Origin: Sphingobacterium hotanense
GTDB taxonomy: Bacteria; Bacteroidota; Bacteroidia; Sphingobacteriales; Sphingobacteriaceae
Length of the DNA: 64,000 bases
Direction of reading: 5' to 3'
NCBI RefSeq assembly: GCF_008274825.1
Contig: NZ_CP030848.1
Location: 3,533,618 to 3,597,617, forward strand
Part shown: piece after piece, positions 1-9,042 of the stretch
Layout of the letters: every line of letters starts with the position of its first letter
Numbering within the stretch: the stretch's first letter is position 1
Translations under genes and position numbers: made by a program
The notes under the pieces: model-generated
The model's database searches: none
Seen by the model: the letters and a program-made list of their open reading frames with translations, nothing else
What the model was told of the DNA's origin: nothing

Positions 1-1229
1 CCGTTAATCTTCATGTTAAAGGCATTGTCTAACTGAAGGAAATCGAACGTGAAACCATAGTTTGACGCAGGTGCAGTAAATGATTTGGTCAGCAATTGAC
101 CATTTGGAATCGTGACATTCCCTGGACCAATCACACCGGTCTGGTTACTATTTTCCTTATAATTCCAATTTAAAACGTCGTCTGCTATTTTTACTTCCTG
201 TGTACATGTTCTGAACTTCAGAATTAGGTTATACTTGTGTCCTGGAGTAACTTTGATATTCGGAACGGAGTAGTTTGTTTTGGATTCATCGTCCATGGCG
301 AAGGTTCCAAAGCTCAAACTCTTATCGGTAGCAGCCGGATTAATTACTAATGTGGAATGGCTCGTAACGGTTCTCAAACCCGCTCCAAGGTCTGGAAAAG
401 AAACTGGCGCCGAACCATAATTCTGATTATTGTAGGAGATACCACCCGTAGCAAATTTATAGTTAGCACTGCTGCTCACATTATTAAATTTGACATTGCC
501 TAAGGCTGTTATGAAACCATTCATATTACTTCCCATTTCAATCGTCGTCGTAATCAAGCTAAATTTATGTTTCATAACCACGTCAAGTCTGTTCGTACCG
601 TAAACCAACGTTTTATTCTTAAGCACATAGACCATCAAATCCTGGTTTACATTTGTCAGCTGCACATTATCGAATGTCTTTACACCATTTTCGTAAGTTA
701 CCGTAGCGGGTTCGGTTGTAGTGCTACCGAAAGAATACACAATAAAACTGTAGGTTTTACCCGCATCCAACTTCATACTATCTTGGATAGCTTCACTTCC
801 GTGTACATAGGCACGTTCCGTTACATAATTTCCATTATTATCAAAGGCAATCATACGATAATGGGTTCCTATCGCAATTCTATTGATTTGAGAAACAGCT
901 GCTGCTTTGATCCCGCCGCCGCTTCCCGATCCTGGACGATTCAATTTCATATCTTCCAATTTCGTGTCAATCAATTGTACATCGACCATATGTTCCCCAA
1001 ACTTCATGGTCGTATCGCTTACAACAGGATTGATAGCCGTTGCTCTAGTGCTCGCCTTGGTTTCAAATTGGAAATCATCACCTGCAAGAAAATCTTCGGC
1101 TAGATTAAGTTCTATATATGCTTTTCCGGGTTCAATGTTTTCGTTGATAACATCCTTTTGGCAAGATGAAATTCCGAAGGTTAAAAAAGCAATAACGCTT
1201 AGAAATAATGTTTTATTTACTTTATTCAT
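1..1229 (-). CDS. Fimbrillin-like lipoprotein (3' end beyond the window)
   Basis: The reading frame starts at the ATG on 1229 and stays open to the left edge, giving about 409 residues with no stop, so the C-terminus is missing. The N-terminus is a lipoprotein signal: a hydrophobic run after MNKVNK, then FGISSC with the lipid-carrying Cys near residue 22. The rest is rich in Thr, Asn, Gly and beta-strand-like segments, with a Gly/Ser linker (SGSGGG) near residue 95. This is the style of Bacteroidota fimbrillin (Mfa/FimA-like) surface subunits; the family call is inference, because no catalytic motif exists. The gene lies 25 bases after a small peptide gene (1255-1415), with which it probably shares a transcript starting near 1579. 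Confidence 0.6.
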   Translation of the reverse strand, partial: MNKVNKTLFLSVIAFLTFGISSCQKDVINENIEPGKAYIELNLAEDFLAGDDFQFETKASTRATAINPVVSDTTMKFGEHMVDVQLIDTKLEDMKLNRPGSGSGGGIKAAAVSQINRIAIGTHYRMIAFDNNGNYVTERAYVHGSEAIQDSMKLDAGKTYSFIVYSFGSTTTEPATVTYENGVKTFDNVQLTNVNQDLMVYVLKNKTLVYGTNRLDVVMKHKFSLITTTIEMGSNMNGFITALGNVKFNNVSSSANYKFATGGISYNNQNYGSAPVSFPDLGAGLRTVTSHSTLVINPAATDKSLSFGTFAMDDESKTNYSVPNIKVTPGHKYNLILKFRTCTQEVKIADDVLNWNYKENSNQTGVIGPGNVTIPNGQLLTKSFTAPASNYGFTFDFLQLDNAFNMKIN

Positions 1230-1254
1230 GTTTTTCTGTCTTAGTGTGAAGGAA

Positions 1255-1415
1255 TTACCAGTCTAGCGTTCTTACGTCATCATCGTCTTTCATCCATTCT
1301 TCTTGAACCAAATGGTCCCTGTTCTCAGGACGAACTACAGCTGAGCCAGCAGCAATATCCGATTCCATCTCGACGTATGTAACCCGGATAACAGGAGTTA
1401 GGTAGGTGTTTTCAT
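1255..1415 (-). pseudogene. Small tryptophan-terminated peptide gene with a frameshifted start
   Basis: From the ATG at 1415 the frame runs MKTPT and stops at once. If one A is added to the A4 run after this ATG, the frame becomes 53 codons beginning MKNTYLTPVIRV, passing through DIAAGSAVV and ending DDDDVRTLDW, with the stop at 1255. The region's length (161 bases) is exactly one base short of 54 codons. Short peptides with a TP(V/E)I start, an AAGSA core and a Trp end occur beside surface-protein genes in this phylum, from memory. The missing base could be a sequencing error in a homopolymer, a real inactivating deletion, or slippage. The only in-frame ATG without the fix begins at MESD, residue 17. 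Confidence 0.5.
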
Positions 1416-1585
1416 TTTTACTTAATAGTTTAAAAGGAAAGATACGTGCGAGTTCAGATATAACTTTTGAATCACCTTTTCTCGAAAAAAAGGCACCTAA
1501 AAATTAATTAGTGAAATCTCTTAGTGACGTAAATTTCATTAATAGTGTGTTGTGTGTGTGTTGTTGATAGAGATCAAGAACAATG

Positions 1586-1593
1586 CAAAAGTA
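1586..1593 (-). promoter_or_regulatory. -7 box for the small peptide and fimbrillin-like genes
   Basis: On the minus strand the sequence reads TACTTTTG, a full match to the Bacteroidota -7 consensus TAnnTTTG. No clear TTTG is seen about 19 bases upstream. It would give a leader of about 165 bases before the peptide ATG at 1415. Confidence 0.4.
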
Positions 1594-1877
1594 CAAATCT
1601 TCGGGTCTTTGAGATAGTATTTTAGCCTATGGAAAAGCGCTATTGAAAAAGTTGTAGAACATTTACTACGATAGTTACCAAAATATCCCAGTAGAGGGCA
1701 AATCAGCGCTGATGTTCATTTAAAAAAGGTAGACAAAGGTAACCCCGCTTTTCCAGAAAAAGTAGATTAATTACGACAGTGGTTTCCTATGAACTATAGC
1801 GGATAAAAAAAAATCGACTAATCATATCGAAACTAAAAGATAACGTCAGCAAGACATTTTTCCCCAAATACTCTTTG

Positions 1878-1885
1878 TACCTTTG
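1878..1885 (+). promoter_or_regulatory. -7 box that decides the start of the MATE gene
   Basis: TACCTTTG matches TAnnTTTG. Transcription would begin near 1892, downstream of the upstream TTG candidate start at 1883, so translation must start at the ATG on 1907. A -33 TTG is not obvious. Confidence 0.5.
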
Positions 1886-1906
1886 CGGTTCTTATTATTT
1901 GCAGAT

Positions 1907-3283
1907 ATGTTCCAAAAGTACAAAGCCAACAAAAGGTATTACCTAAGCAGCATGGCATTGGCAGGCCCTGTTGTTATTTCTCAGCTAGGACACACGCTCG
2001 TACAAACAGCCGATACGATTATTGTCGGACAATTTGCCGGCACGATTTCCCTTGCCGCTGTATCGCTTGTACACTCTGTCTTCATGGTTGTCTTAGTCAT
2101 TGGATTGGGGATAGCGTATGGATTGACTCCGCTCATCGCGCAAGAAAACGGTCGATCGAACTATCAGGAATGTGCAAAGTTGCTATCCAATAGTTTTTGG
2201 CTAAACTTTATTTCAGCCATTTTACTCTTCTTGTTTGTGTATTTCGGTTCCATGTATGCGATGCAGCATGCCGATCAAGATCCGCTGGTTGTTGAAACCG
2301 CGAAGCCCTATCTGTTGATTCTGAGTTTGTCCATCCTTCCCTTGATGATGTTTAACACCTTCAAGCAATTTGCCGAAGGCTTAGGCTTCACGAAACAGGC
2401 GATGAATATTACTATCTGGGGAAATGTACTGAATGTGATCCTTGCGGTAATTCTAGTAAAAGGGATGTTCGGCATCAAACCTATGGGTGTTGCCGGTGTC
2501 GGTATTGCGACCCTGGTCGACCGCATACTGATGATGATCGTAATGGCATGGTATGTACTCAAGTCGAGCAATTTCAAGCGCTATATACAACATTTCTCTA
2601 TCCGCTTCATCGATTCGGATCGCATGAAAAAGATTCTTAAAATAGGAGCTCCAGTAGCCATGCAATATGTGTTTGAAATCGGGGCATTTGCTGGCGCTGC
2701 ATTAATTGCAGGTAAGATCGGGGCATTAGAACAAGCAGCACATCAAACAGCGATTACACTTGCTGCAATGACCTATATGATGGCTAGCGGGATAGCGTCG
2801 GCTGCCACCATCAAAGTCGGCAATAGCTATGGCAACAAGAACTTCTTCCGATTAGAAAAATTCGCAACGGTATCCTATCATTTGGTACTGGTCTTTATGA
2901 TTGTTTGTGCTATTATATTCGCGGTATTCAACCAATATCTTCCTTACATCATTTCTAAAGATGCAGAGGTGATAGCGCTCGCAGCACAGTTACTGATCAT
3001 CGCGGGTATGTTCCAATTATTCGATGGAACGCAAGTGGTTGGATTAGGTATCCTTCGTGGAATGGGTGACGTCAATATCCCGACATTTATCACATTCTTC
3101 GCTTACTGGATCGTAGGATTACCGATCGCATATTTCCTAGGCGTAAAAACTGGCGTTGGAGTTAAAGGTATCTGGTATGGTTTAACACTAGGTCTTTTGA
3201 CGTCCTCTATTCTATTGTACTTCCGTTATAAACATATTATCAAAAAGCGGGAAAAGGATATGGGGAGGCAAGTAGCCTCCTAA
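1907..3283 (+). CDS. MATE family multidrug efflux transporter (NorM-like)
   Basis: The 458-residue protein is an integral membrane exporter with about twelve hydrophobic segments in two halves, the usual size for the family. Signature parts are the N-terminal GPVVISQLGHTLVQTADTI segment and the mid-protein GAPVAMQYVFEIGAFAGAA segment, which is the equivalent position in the second half. MATE proteins expel cationic drugs in exchange for Na+ or H+; the substrate here is unknown. The start at 1907 was chosen over the in-frame TTG at 1883 because a -7 promoter box overlaps that TTG. A strong bidirectional terminator follows, separating it from the convergent E2 gene. Confidence 0.9.
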   Translation: MFQKYKANKRYYLSSMALAGPVVISQLGHTLVQTADTIIVGQFAGTISLAAVSLVHSVFMVVLVIGLGIAYGLTPLIAQENGRSNYQECAKLLSNSFWLNFISAILLFLFVYFGSMYAMQHADQDPLVVETAKPYLLILSLSILPLMMFNTFKQFAEGLGFTKQAMNITIWGNVLNVILAVILVKGMFGIKPMGVAGVGIATLVDRILMMIVMAWYVLKSSNFKRYIQHFSIRFIDSDRMKKILKIGAPVAMQYVFEIGAFAGAALIAGKIGALEQAAHQTAITLAAMTYMMASGIASAATIKVGNSYGNKNFFRLEKFATVSYHLVLVFMIVCAIIFAVFNQYLPYIISKDAEVIALAAQLLIIAGMFQLFDGTQVVGLGILRGMGDVNIPTFITFFAYWIVGLPIAYFLGVKTGVGVKGIWYGLTLGLLTSSILLYFRYKHIIKKREKDMGRQVAS

Positions 3284-3325
3284 TTCAAAAGTTCAATAGA
3301 ATTAGGCTGTTGCCCCTTAAACGAG

Positions 3326-3373
3326 AAAGGCGTCATGTAAAGTACCTTTTAATAGCACTTACATGACGCCTTT
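3326..3373. terminator. Bidirectional terminator between MATE and E2 genes
   Basis: AAAGGCGTCATGTAA and its complement in TTACATGACGCCTTT form a stem of about 15 base pairs around a loop with a T-rich stretch, flanked by A and T runs on either side. It can serve both convergent genes. Confidence 0.8.
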
Positions 3374-3385
3374 AATATTCTAAAA

Positions 3386-3417
3386 TCTTATGTCTAAGAT
3401 CTAATATCTAAATCTAA
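3386..3417 (+). repeat. Heptamer repeat run TCTAATR (locus 1), overlapping a stop codon
   Basis: The run reads TCTTATG, TCTAAGA, TCTAATA, TCTAAA, TCTAAAC. Its last unit contains the TAG stop codon (3414-3416, minus strand) of the E2 gene. The same 7-base family recurs near 21.8, 38.4, 38.6, 53.9, 54.2, 57.5 and 57.6 kb. Confidence 0.6.
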
Positions 3418-4826
3418 ACCACACGGTTAATATCCCAGTTCTCTAGATAATCCGCTACTCGACGAATGAATTGTCCACCTAGGGCCCCGTCAATGACGCG
3501 GTGATCATAGGACATGGAAAGATACATCATATGTCTAATTGCAATCACATCACCTTGTTCTGTTTCTAAAACCGCCGGCTTCTTCTTGATGGTACCCACA
3601 GCAAGGATTGCAGCTTGCGGTTGATTGATGATCGGCATCCCTAGGATATTACCGAATGCACCGATATTAGTGAAGGTAAATGTTCCTCCTTGAGTGTCAT
3701 CTGGTTTCAGCTTATTTCCTCTAGCACGGTTTGCAAGATCGTTTACCGAACGACTGATTCCTGACAAACTCAACTGATCTACATTCTTGATAACAGGTAC
3801 AATTAAGTTTCCTGTCGGAAGAGCTGCTGCCATACCAATGTTGATATTCTTCTTGCGAATGATATTATAACCATCCACCGAAACATTAATCATCGGGAAG
3901 TCTTTTATCGCTTTTGCAATGGCTTCGATTATAAGCGGCGTAAAGGTGATATTCTCGCCCTCACGTTTCTTGTATTCATCCTTTACTTTATTTCGCCAAT
4001 TGACTAGTCCTGTGACGTCTGCTTCTACAACCGAGAAAACATGCGGTGAAGTCTTAACACTGATGACCATGTGGTCAGATATCAGACGGCGCATGCGGTC
4101 CATTTCTATGATCTCATCTCCGTTGCTAGCTTTCACCACTTGAGCCGAAGCAGTTTGCGTATTTGAAGTCTGAGATGCAGGAGCTGCTACGGTTGAACGA
4201 GTCTCTTCTGCAGGCTTAGCATACTCAACAGGCGCAGCTTGGCTCTGACCTGTATTCGAACGTTGTTGAATAAACTTCAATACATCCTCTTTCGTTACGC
4301 GGCCTTCGGCACCTGTACCCGGAATAGTGTCCAATTCAGCTTGACTGATTCCTTCGTGCTGTGCAATATTTCTCACTAAGGGAGAATAAAAACGGATACC
4401 ATGTTGCATAGGTTCGCTGTGCAAGGTATCATGGTTTTTGGACTGTTCAACTTGGGCAATACCTGGGATTGGTTCTTCGATATTAGAATTAGCTTCCGCC
4501 AATTCTTCATCGGTTGGCTGAGGAATCTCGGTTGATATTGTTTCTGCTACATGATTGGTCTCAGGAGCGTCTTCTTCATCATCGCCATCCACCTCTATCA
4601 AGGCAATCGCATCCCCTACCTGTACTACTTGATTCTCTTCGAACAATCGCTCTTTCAATCTGCCTGATACCGGCGAAGGAACCTCAGAATCAACTTTATC
4701 CGTGGCAATTTCTGCAACGGCGTCGTCTTCATTGATTTGATCTCCAACTTGTTTTAACCAATTGGTCAACGTAGCTTCAGATACGCTTTCCCCCATTTTT
4801 GGGAGTAAAAGTTTATAAATAGCCAT
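3414..4826 (-). CDS. 2-oxoacid dehydrogenase E2 component (dihydrolipoamide acyltransferase)
   Basis: This 470-residue protein has the standard E2 order. An N-terminal lipoyl domain (1-78) carries the lipoylated lysine at about residue 44 in TDKVDSEV. An acidic linker follows, then a peripheral subunit-binding domain (about 146-188, FYSPLVRNIAQHEG to TKEDVLKF), a Ser/Thr/Ala/Gln-rich linker and a catalytic domain from about 240. The active-site HRVIDG has His442 and Asp446. A single lipoyl domain is typical of branched-chain or generic 2-oxoacid complexes, but the substrate cannot be decided, and no E1 or E3 genes adjoin. The stop codon sits inside a TCTAATR heptamer run. Confidence 0.9.
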   Translation of the reverse strand: MAIYKLLLPKMGESVSEATLTNWLKQVGDQINEDDAVAEIATDKVDSEVPSPVSGRLKERLFEENQVVQVGDAIALIEVDGDDEEDAPETNHVAETISTEIPQPTDEELAEANSNIEEPIPGIAQVEQSKNHDTLHSEPMQHGIRFYSPLVRNIAQHEGISQAELDTIPGTGAEGRVTKEDVLKFIQQRSNTGQSQAAPVEYAKPAEETRSTVAAPASQTSNTQTASAQVVKASNGDEIIEMDRMRRLISDHMVISVKTSPHVFSVVEADVTGLVNWRNKVKDEYKKREGENITFTPLIIEAIAKAIKDFPMINVSVDGYNIIRKKNINIGMAAALPTGNLIVPVIKNVDQLSLSGISRSVNDLANRARGNKLKPDDTQGGTFTFTNIGAFGNILGMPIINQPQAAILAVGTIKKKPAVLETEQGDVIAIRHMMYLSMSYDHRVIDGALGGQFIRRVADYLENWDINRVV

Positions 4827-4934
4827 CTATTATTATTTCGATTGTTTGAAATACTAAGTTAATTATTAATACTCAACTAACAAGTAAACAAAATTAAATA
4901 TTTTGCAACTTAAAATATCAGGAATATAATTTTG

Positions 4935-6185
4935 TTAAAAGCCTTTTTCTTTTTGAAATAGATTCCACAACATCAGAAGTGCTTGAGAGGTGGTTCTTTC
5001 GATATTCAACACACGGTCTTGGTGAAACTGGAACAACTTTGTTTTCACTTCCGAGCGGCCAGCTATCGCAACCCATACGGTTCCTACAGGCTTGTCCGGA
5101 GTTCCGCCACCTGGTCCTGCAATTCCAGTGGTCGCAATGGCGTAGGTAGTACCTAATTGCTTTTGCGCACCTTTAGCCATTTGAATTGCTGTCTCTTCAC
5201 TAACTGCTCCGTAGGCTTCTAGTGTTGCGTGTTCCACATGCAACAAAGCTTCTTTCACTTGGTTAGCATAGGCTATTATGCCTCCAATAAACATTTCGCT
5301 AGCTCCTGCCACTTCGGTAATCTGCTTGGCAACATTGCCACCTGTACAGCTCTCTGCGGTAGATAAGGTCGCTTTAGATTCGACAAACGAACGAACGATT
5401 ACCTCCTCGAAACTCAGGTCTTCACGAGCGACGACCGCATCGCCAATCCGATCTGCAAGTAGATCAGTGTAATGCTCTACATCTTTCTCCAATTCTTCTA
5501 AGTCACGTCCGGATGCCGAAACGCGCAAGCGTACAAGGCCAATCTTAGGAAGATAGGCAAGGTGTAAATGTGCTGGAAAAGAATCTTCAATATCAGCGAT
5601 CTGTGTTGCTAAATGCGACTCTCCAATTCCTACGGTTAAGATGTAGCGAATAGCTATTTTCTCCTCGCTCTTGAACTCCTTAAGCTTGGGTAAAACACGA
5701 TGAGTCATCAGACTTTTCATCTCGAACGGTACGCCCGGTAAGAACACAAATACTTTTTCCTCATGCGACACCCAAATCCCGGGCGCTGTCCCCCAATCGT
5801 TGAATAAGACTTCTCCGTTCGCTAGAACATCTGCTTGCCCATGGTTGATGTCGGGCATGGAACGATTCATGCGCGCAAATATTCCGCGTACATGATCTAA
5901 GACGGCCTCATTACGAACTAAACTAGTGTTAAAGAATTTCGCAGCCGTGAACTTGGTCACATCATCCTTTGTCGGACCTAATCCGCCCGTACAGATAATC
6001 AGATCGGCACGTTTGGAAGCATTGTGCAAAGCTTCAAGAATATGCTCCTCGCGGTCAGAAATGGAAGTAATTTGCTCTATTTGGATTTGCAAGGACAATA
6101 AGGCTTGTGCCATCCATGCCGAATTGGTATCGACAATTTGCCCTAGCAAAATTTCATCACCAATGGTAATAATTTCTGCTTTCAT
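4935..6185 (-). CDS. cinA: CinA-like protein, nicotinamide-nucleotide amidase
   Basis: The 416 residues carry the two CinA domains. The N-terminal molybdopterin-binding-like domain (about 1-170) has the opening AEIITIGDEILLGQIVDTN and CTGGLGPTKDD. The C-terminal CinA domain (about 255-410) has the conserved LSTAESCTGGNVA and ATTGIAGPGGGTPDKPVGTV motifs, which form the NMN deamidase site of this family. The known role is pyridine-nucleotide salvage by deamidating NMN; some homologues also hydrolyse ADP-ribose. It sits 23 bases downstream of lptD on the same strand and may be cotranscribed with it. Confidence 0.92.
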   Translation of the reverse strand: MKAEIITIGDEILLGQIVDTNSAWMAQALLSLQIQIEQITSISDREEHILEALHNASKRADLIICTGGLGPTKDDVTKFTAAKFFNTSLVRNEAVLDHVRGIFARMNRSMPDINHGQADVLANGEVLFNDWGTAPGIWVSHEEKVFVFLPGVPFEMKSLMTHRVLPKLKEFKSEEKIAIRYILTVGIGESHLATQIADIEDSFPAHLHLAYLPKIGLVRLRVSASGRDLEELEKDVEHYTDLLADRIGDAVVAREDLSFEEVIVRSFVESKATLSTAESCTGGNVAKQITEVAGASEMFIGGIIAYANQVKEALLHVEHATLEAYGAVSEETAIQMAKGAQKQLGTTYAIATTGIAGPGGGTPDKPVGTVWVAIAGRSEVKTKLFQFHQDRVLNIERTTSQALLMLWNLFQKEKGF

Positions 6186-6208
6186 GGCATATTTGGTTTA
6201 TATGCTTG

Positions 6209-8884
6209 TTAATAGGTAAAGTGACTGTTGCGCTTGGTTAGTTTCAAATCCTGAAGGATAGAAGCCTTTGCTCTGATCGTCACGTTAAAACTCTTATATC
6301 GTCCAAATGGCACCCAGCCAACGGACATATCCCAACAATGGAGATCACGATAAATACTGATTTGCGACATCGAAGACTCCATCCGTACAAAGTCAAAACC
6401 GGTATTGAACTGTACTTTCCATTTCGGTGTCATATTGAAATCACCATGTAGGTTGACCGTACTGGTAATATTCGGTTTCATCTCCCTCAATTCCGGATCA
6501 AAAACTGATGCGTAGTTGAAACTGAAGGAACCTGATAAATTCCATGGAATATTAAAATCTACAAAGGCGTTCGGATCTGTACTGATACGAGCTAGCGCTT
6601 GTGTCTGCTCGTCGGTCATTGCCGGCATACTGTTTCTCAGGGAATCGATATTATCATTTCTGCTCTTCGACGCTTTAGGATTAAAGCTATAGTCGAACGA
6701 TAAACCAAAGTTCGTCAGGCGTGCTAGTTGACCATCCTTCACTGCAAAACGGTCGATACGTCGTCCTGAGAATTTATCATAGCTATATGGATCGAAACTA
6801 CCATTAAAGTTGATATTGATTTTCTGGTCGAAAAGCGATGTCCTTCCGGAGAAGCTGATAGGTGACAATTTGAGTGAGTCGGCAACAGCATTGTAGTTAC
6901 CACTAAAAGTCAAACCTTGAATAATTGGAATTTTCTTGATACCAGTGCCTGTCGAGTCTTTGTCGTCTCGTATTTTCGCTTCTAAAGTGTTGTCGATGGA
7001 AAACCCTATACCCATCGATTTACCCTGAGACGGTGTTCCATACACTGCATTTTCAAAAATAGAATAACGTCTGTATGCACCGTTATGATCAACAAAATCC
7101 TTGTAAAAGCCGTAGCGTTCCGCACCAAAATCAGGTCTGTAGTTGACATTGATGGAAGGCGTCATGACATGTCGCATGGCCTCAATCTTGCCAATCCCTC
7201 GCTTGAAATTACCATAAATCTTGGTCGATAAACCACTAGAAATGTTGTAATCATACGCACGCTTGAAGCCTTGAATCGTATCCTTTACAGTCGAGTAACC
7301 GTTGATCTCGTTTAATAGTTTGTTCTCGACAGATTGGAAATACCAGCGCTCGGTATAGTTCATCGAGGTATTGAACTGGAAGTACTTCAATACGTTTAAG
7401 CTTAAACTTACTGGAATGTTATGTTGGAAACCATTCGTAAATTGGTTTAAGAAGTTCCCTTTGAAAAGAATAGAGTCTTTCGTATTTACGAAGTTTCTTC
7501 CTTGCAAGCTATACCCTACAGTAATGCGTTGATACCATTTCTGCTCACCTATACGATTTTTAGAATCGAAAGGATTGAATGTAGAAACGTTCAAACTGAT
7601 TTGAGGAAGTTCCAAACGAATATCACCATTTCGCATATCCTGCTCATGGCGTAAGCTGGAAGTGAAATTCACTTTTCCATCCGCAAACACTTTACCGTAT
7701 GCAATAGAAGATCCCATGCGGTTGTTCGTAATCTGATTGATATCGTAAGTACCGTTGGCTGCTGTATTTCTGAAATAAGAAGTCGTACCGAAGTTTACCG
7801 ATGCCGTAAAAGACGTTCCAGGATTTGCTTCCTGTCGTTGTGTATGGTTCCAAGTGACGTTGAAGTCTTTATTTCTTCCGAAACTCGGCGTACCTTCTAC
7901 CCCGGTTACCGTCGATCCATAGCGTAGAGCAAAGTTACCATTGAACTTGTAGTTCACTAAGTATTGCGTCCGCATGCTCGCCTCCCAAGAGCCCTTAGAA
8001 TATAAGTTTCCACGGAATTCGGTATCCCAGTAATCGTTGAACGTTAGGTACCAACCTAGGTCGCGCATCGAGAACCCTCTTGCGGCATCTTCCCCGAAAG
8101 AAGGGAATAAAAACCCAGAGCTCTTCTTATCCTGTTTTGGGAAGAAGCCAAATGGGATGGCCAGGAACTTTAAAGGAATATTTTCAACGACCAAATAGGA
8201 AGGTCCGGCAATAATCTGTTTCTCTGTGATGACACCCTTCGTAATCTGAATACCAAAGTGGGTATGCGGATACGGCAAATTACAAGTACTATATAGACCT
8301 TGATAAATCGAGGTTTCATCGTAAATATTCTTTCGCACCTCGCGCGCCTGGATAAAACCACCGTCCACCTCTGTCATAACCCCGAAAGTCTTCGGAATCT
8401 GACTTTTGTAGTTATATAGCAAGGAGTCTACCGCAATTGGCGCTTCGCCCGGCATGATCACGACCGGTCGACCAACATATTTTCCATTATGGTCAACAAC
8501 ACCCGAGGCAAACAACACATTGGTATTTCGATCCAAGCGGATATAGTCGGCCGCTAATTCAAAACCTTGGTATTTTACCTTCGCTCCTTTAAATAAGTGG
8601 AGAATATTCTTACTTACTTCATTCCAAGACGAGTCATTGGCTACAATACTAACCGTAGTCTCTAGGCCTGAACTATCCTGCATGACTACAGTATCCTGAC
8701 CAGTGACCTCACGGAAGTTATTTTTCGCGCTATCTTGTGTTATTAAAGTCGAATCTTGTAGCTTTTTTGTGGTATCTTGTGTAACGGGAGGACGTCTCAA
8801 TGTAGTTTCTTCCTGTGCCTGCAATGAGGCCACTCCGGCTAAAAGGAAAAACAGGATATGGAAAAAACAACTTAAAGCCTTCAA
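6209..8884 (-). CDS. lptD: LPS-assembly outer-membrane protein LptD, Bacteroidota type
   Basis: The 891-residue protein begins with a signal peptide ending near LQAQEE, followed by a Thr/Asp/Ser-rich stretch. A short OstA-like jellyroll section lies at roughly 100-190 (ADYIRLDRNTNVLFASGVV) and a long beta-barrel follows to the C-terminus. The family inserts lipopolysaccharide into the outer leaflet. The neighbourhood fits: it is divergent from N-acetylmuramoyl-alanine amidases and an mlaD-like gene, a cell-envelope cluster. The initial ATG at 8884 is followed directly by a hydrophobic signal, so this start is used. Confidence 0.85.
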   Translation of the reverse strand: MKALSCFFHILFFLLAGVASLQAQEETTLRRPPVTQDTTKKLQDSTLITQDSAKNNFREVTGQDTVVMQDSSGLETTVSIVANDSSWNEVSKNILHLFKGAKVKYQGFELAADYIRLDRNTNVLFASGVVDHNGKYVGRPVVIMPGEAPIAVDSLLYNYKSQIPKTFGVMTEVDGGFIQAREVRKNIYDETSIYQGLYSTCNLPYPHTHFGIQITKGVITEKQIIAGPSYLVVENIPLKFLAIPFGFFPKQDKKSSGFLFPSFGEDAARGFSMRDLGWYLTFNDYWDTEFRGNLYSKGSWEASMRTQYLVNYKFNGNFALRYGSTVTGVEGTPSFGRNKDFNVTWNHTQRQEANPGTSFTASVNFGTTSYFRNTAANGTYDINQITNNRMGSSIAYGKVFADGKVNFTSSLRHEQDMRNGDIRLELPQISLNVSTFNPFDSKNRIGEQKWYQRITVGYSLQGRNFVNTKDSILFKGNFLNQFTNGFQHNIPVSLSLNVLKYFQFNTSMNYTERWYFQSVENKLLNEINGYSTVKDTIQGFKRAYDYNISSGLSTKIYGNFKRGIGKIEAMRHVMTPSINVNYRPDFGAERYGFYKDFVDHNGAYRRYSIFENAVYGTPSQGKSMGIGFSIDNTLEAKIRDDKDSTGTGIKKIPIIQGLTFSGNYNAVADSLKLSPISFSGRTSLFDQKININFNGSFDPYSYDKFSGRRIDRFAVKDGQLARLTNFGLSFDYSFNPKASKSRNDNIDSLRNSMPAMTDEQTQALARISTDPNAFVDFNIPWNLSGSFSFNYASVFDPELREMKPNITSTVNLHGDFNMTPKWKVQFNTGFDFVRMESSMSQISIYRDLHCWDMSVGWVPFGRYKSFNVTIRAKASILQDLKLTKRNSHFTY

Positions 8885-8900
8885 AATGAATTATGAATGT

Positions 8901-8939
8901 TATTTTTGTGCTAATTTTAAACTCTTGATGGCAAAAATA
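8901..8939. promoter_or_regulatory. Possible divergent -7 boxes between lptD and the amidase genes
   Basis: TATTTTTG occurs on the plus strand at 8901-8908 and again on the minus strand at 8932-8939; both match TAnnTTTG. The minus-strand one is placed to drive lptD. No convincing -33 partner was found for either, and the region is AT-rich, so chance matches are possible. Confidence 0.35.
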
Positions 8940-9042
8940 GTCAAAAATCTATTACATATATGAGGTTTTCGACAATCTTAATCATATTTAACAATTTGTG
9001 AGTTTGAAACGCGTTGATAGATATAATAATTTGAAAATAGTG

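Larger units (their letters stand above)
1416..1906. other. Intergenic region with divergent promoters
   Basis: No coding frame is convincing here. The stretch holds a minus-strand promoter box (1586-1593), a GT-rich run around 1544-1562 and a plus-strand promoter box (1878-1885). Nothing else is recognised. Confidence 0.5.

Noticed and set aside
567..1266. Plus-strand open frames opposite the fimbrillin-like gene
   Set aside because: The minus strand carries a lipoprotein-type frame over the whole stretch; the plus frames lack a signal, a family or a promoter.
1883..1906. TTG start for the MATE gene
   Set aside because: It lies in the -7 promoter box, so it would precede the transcript start.
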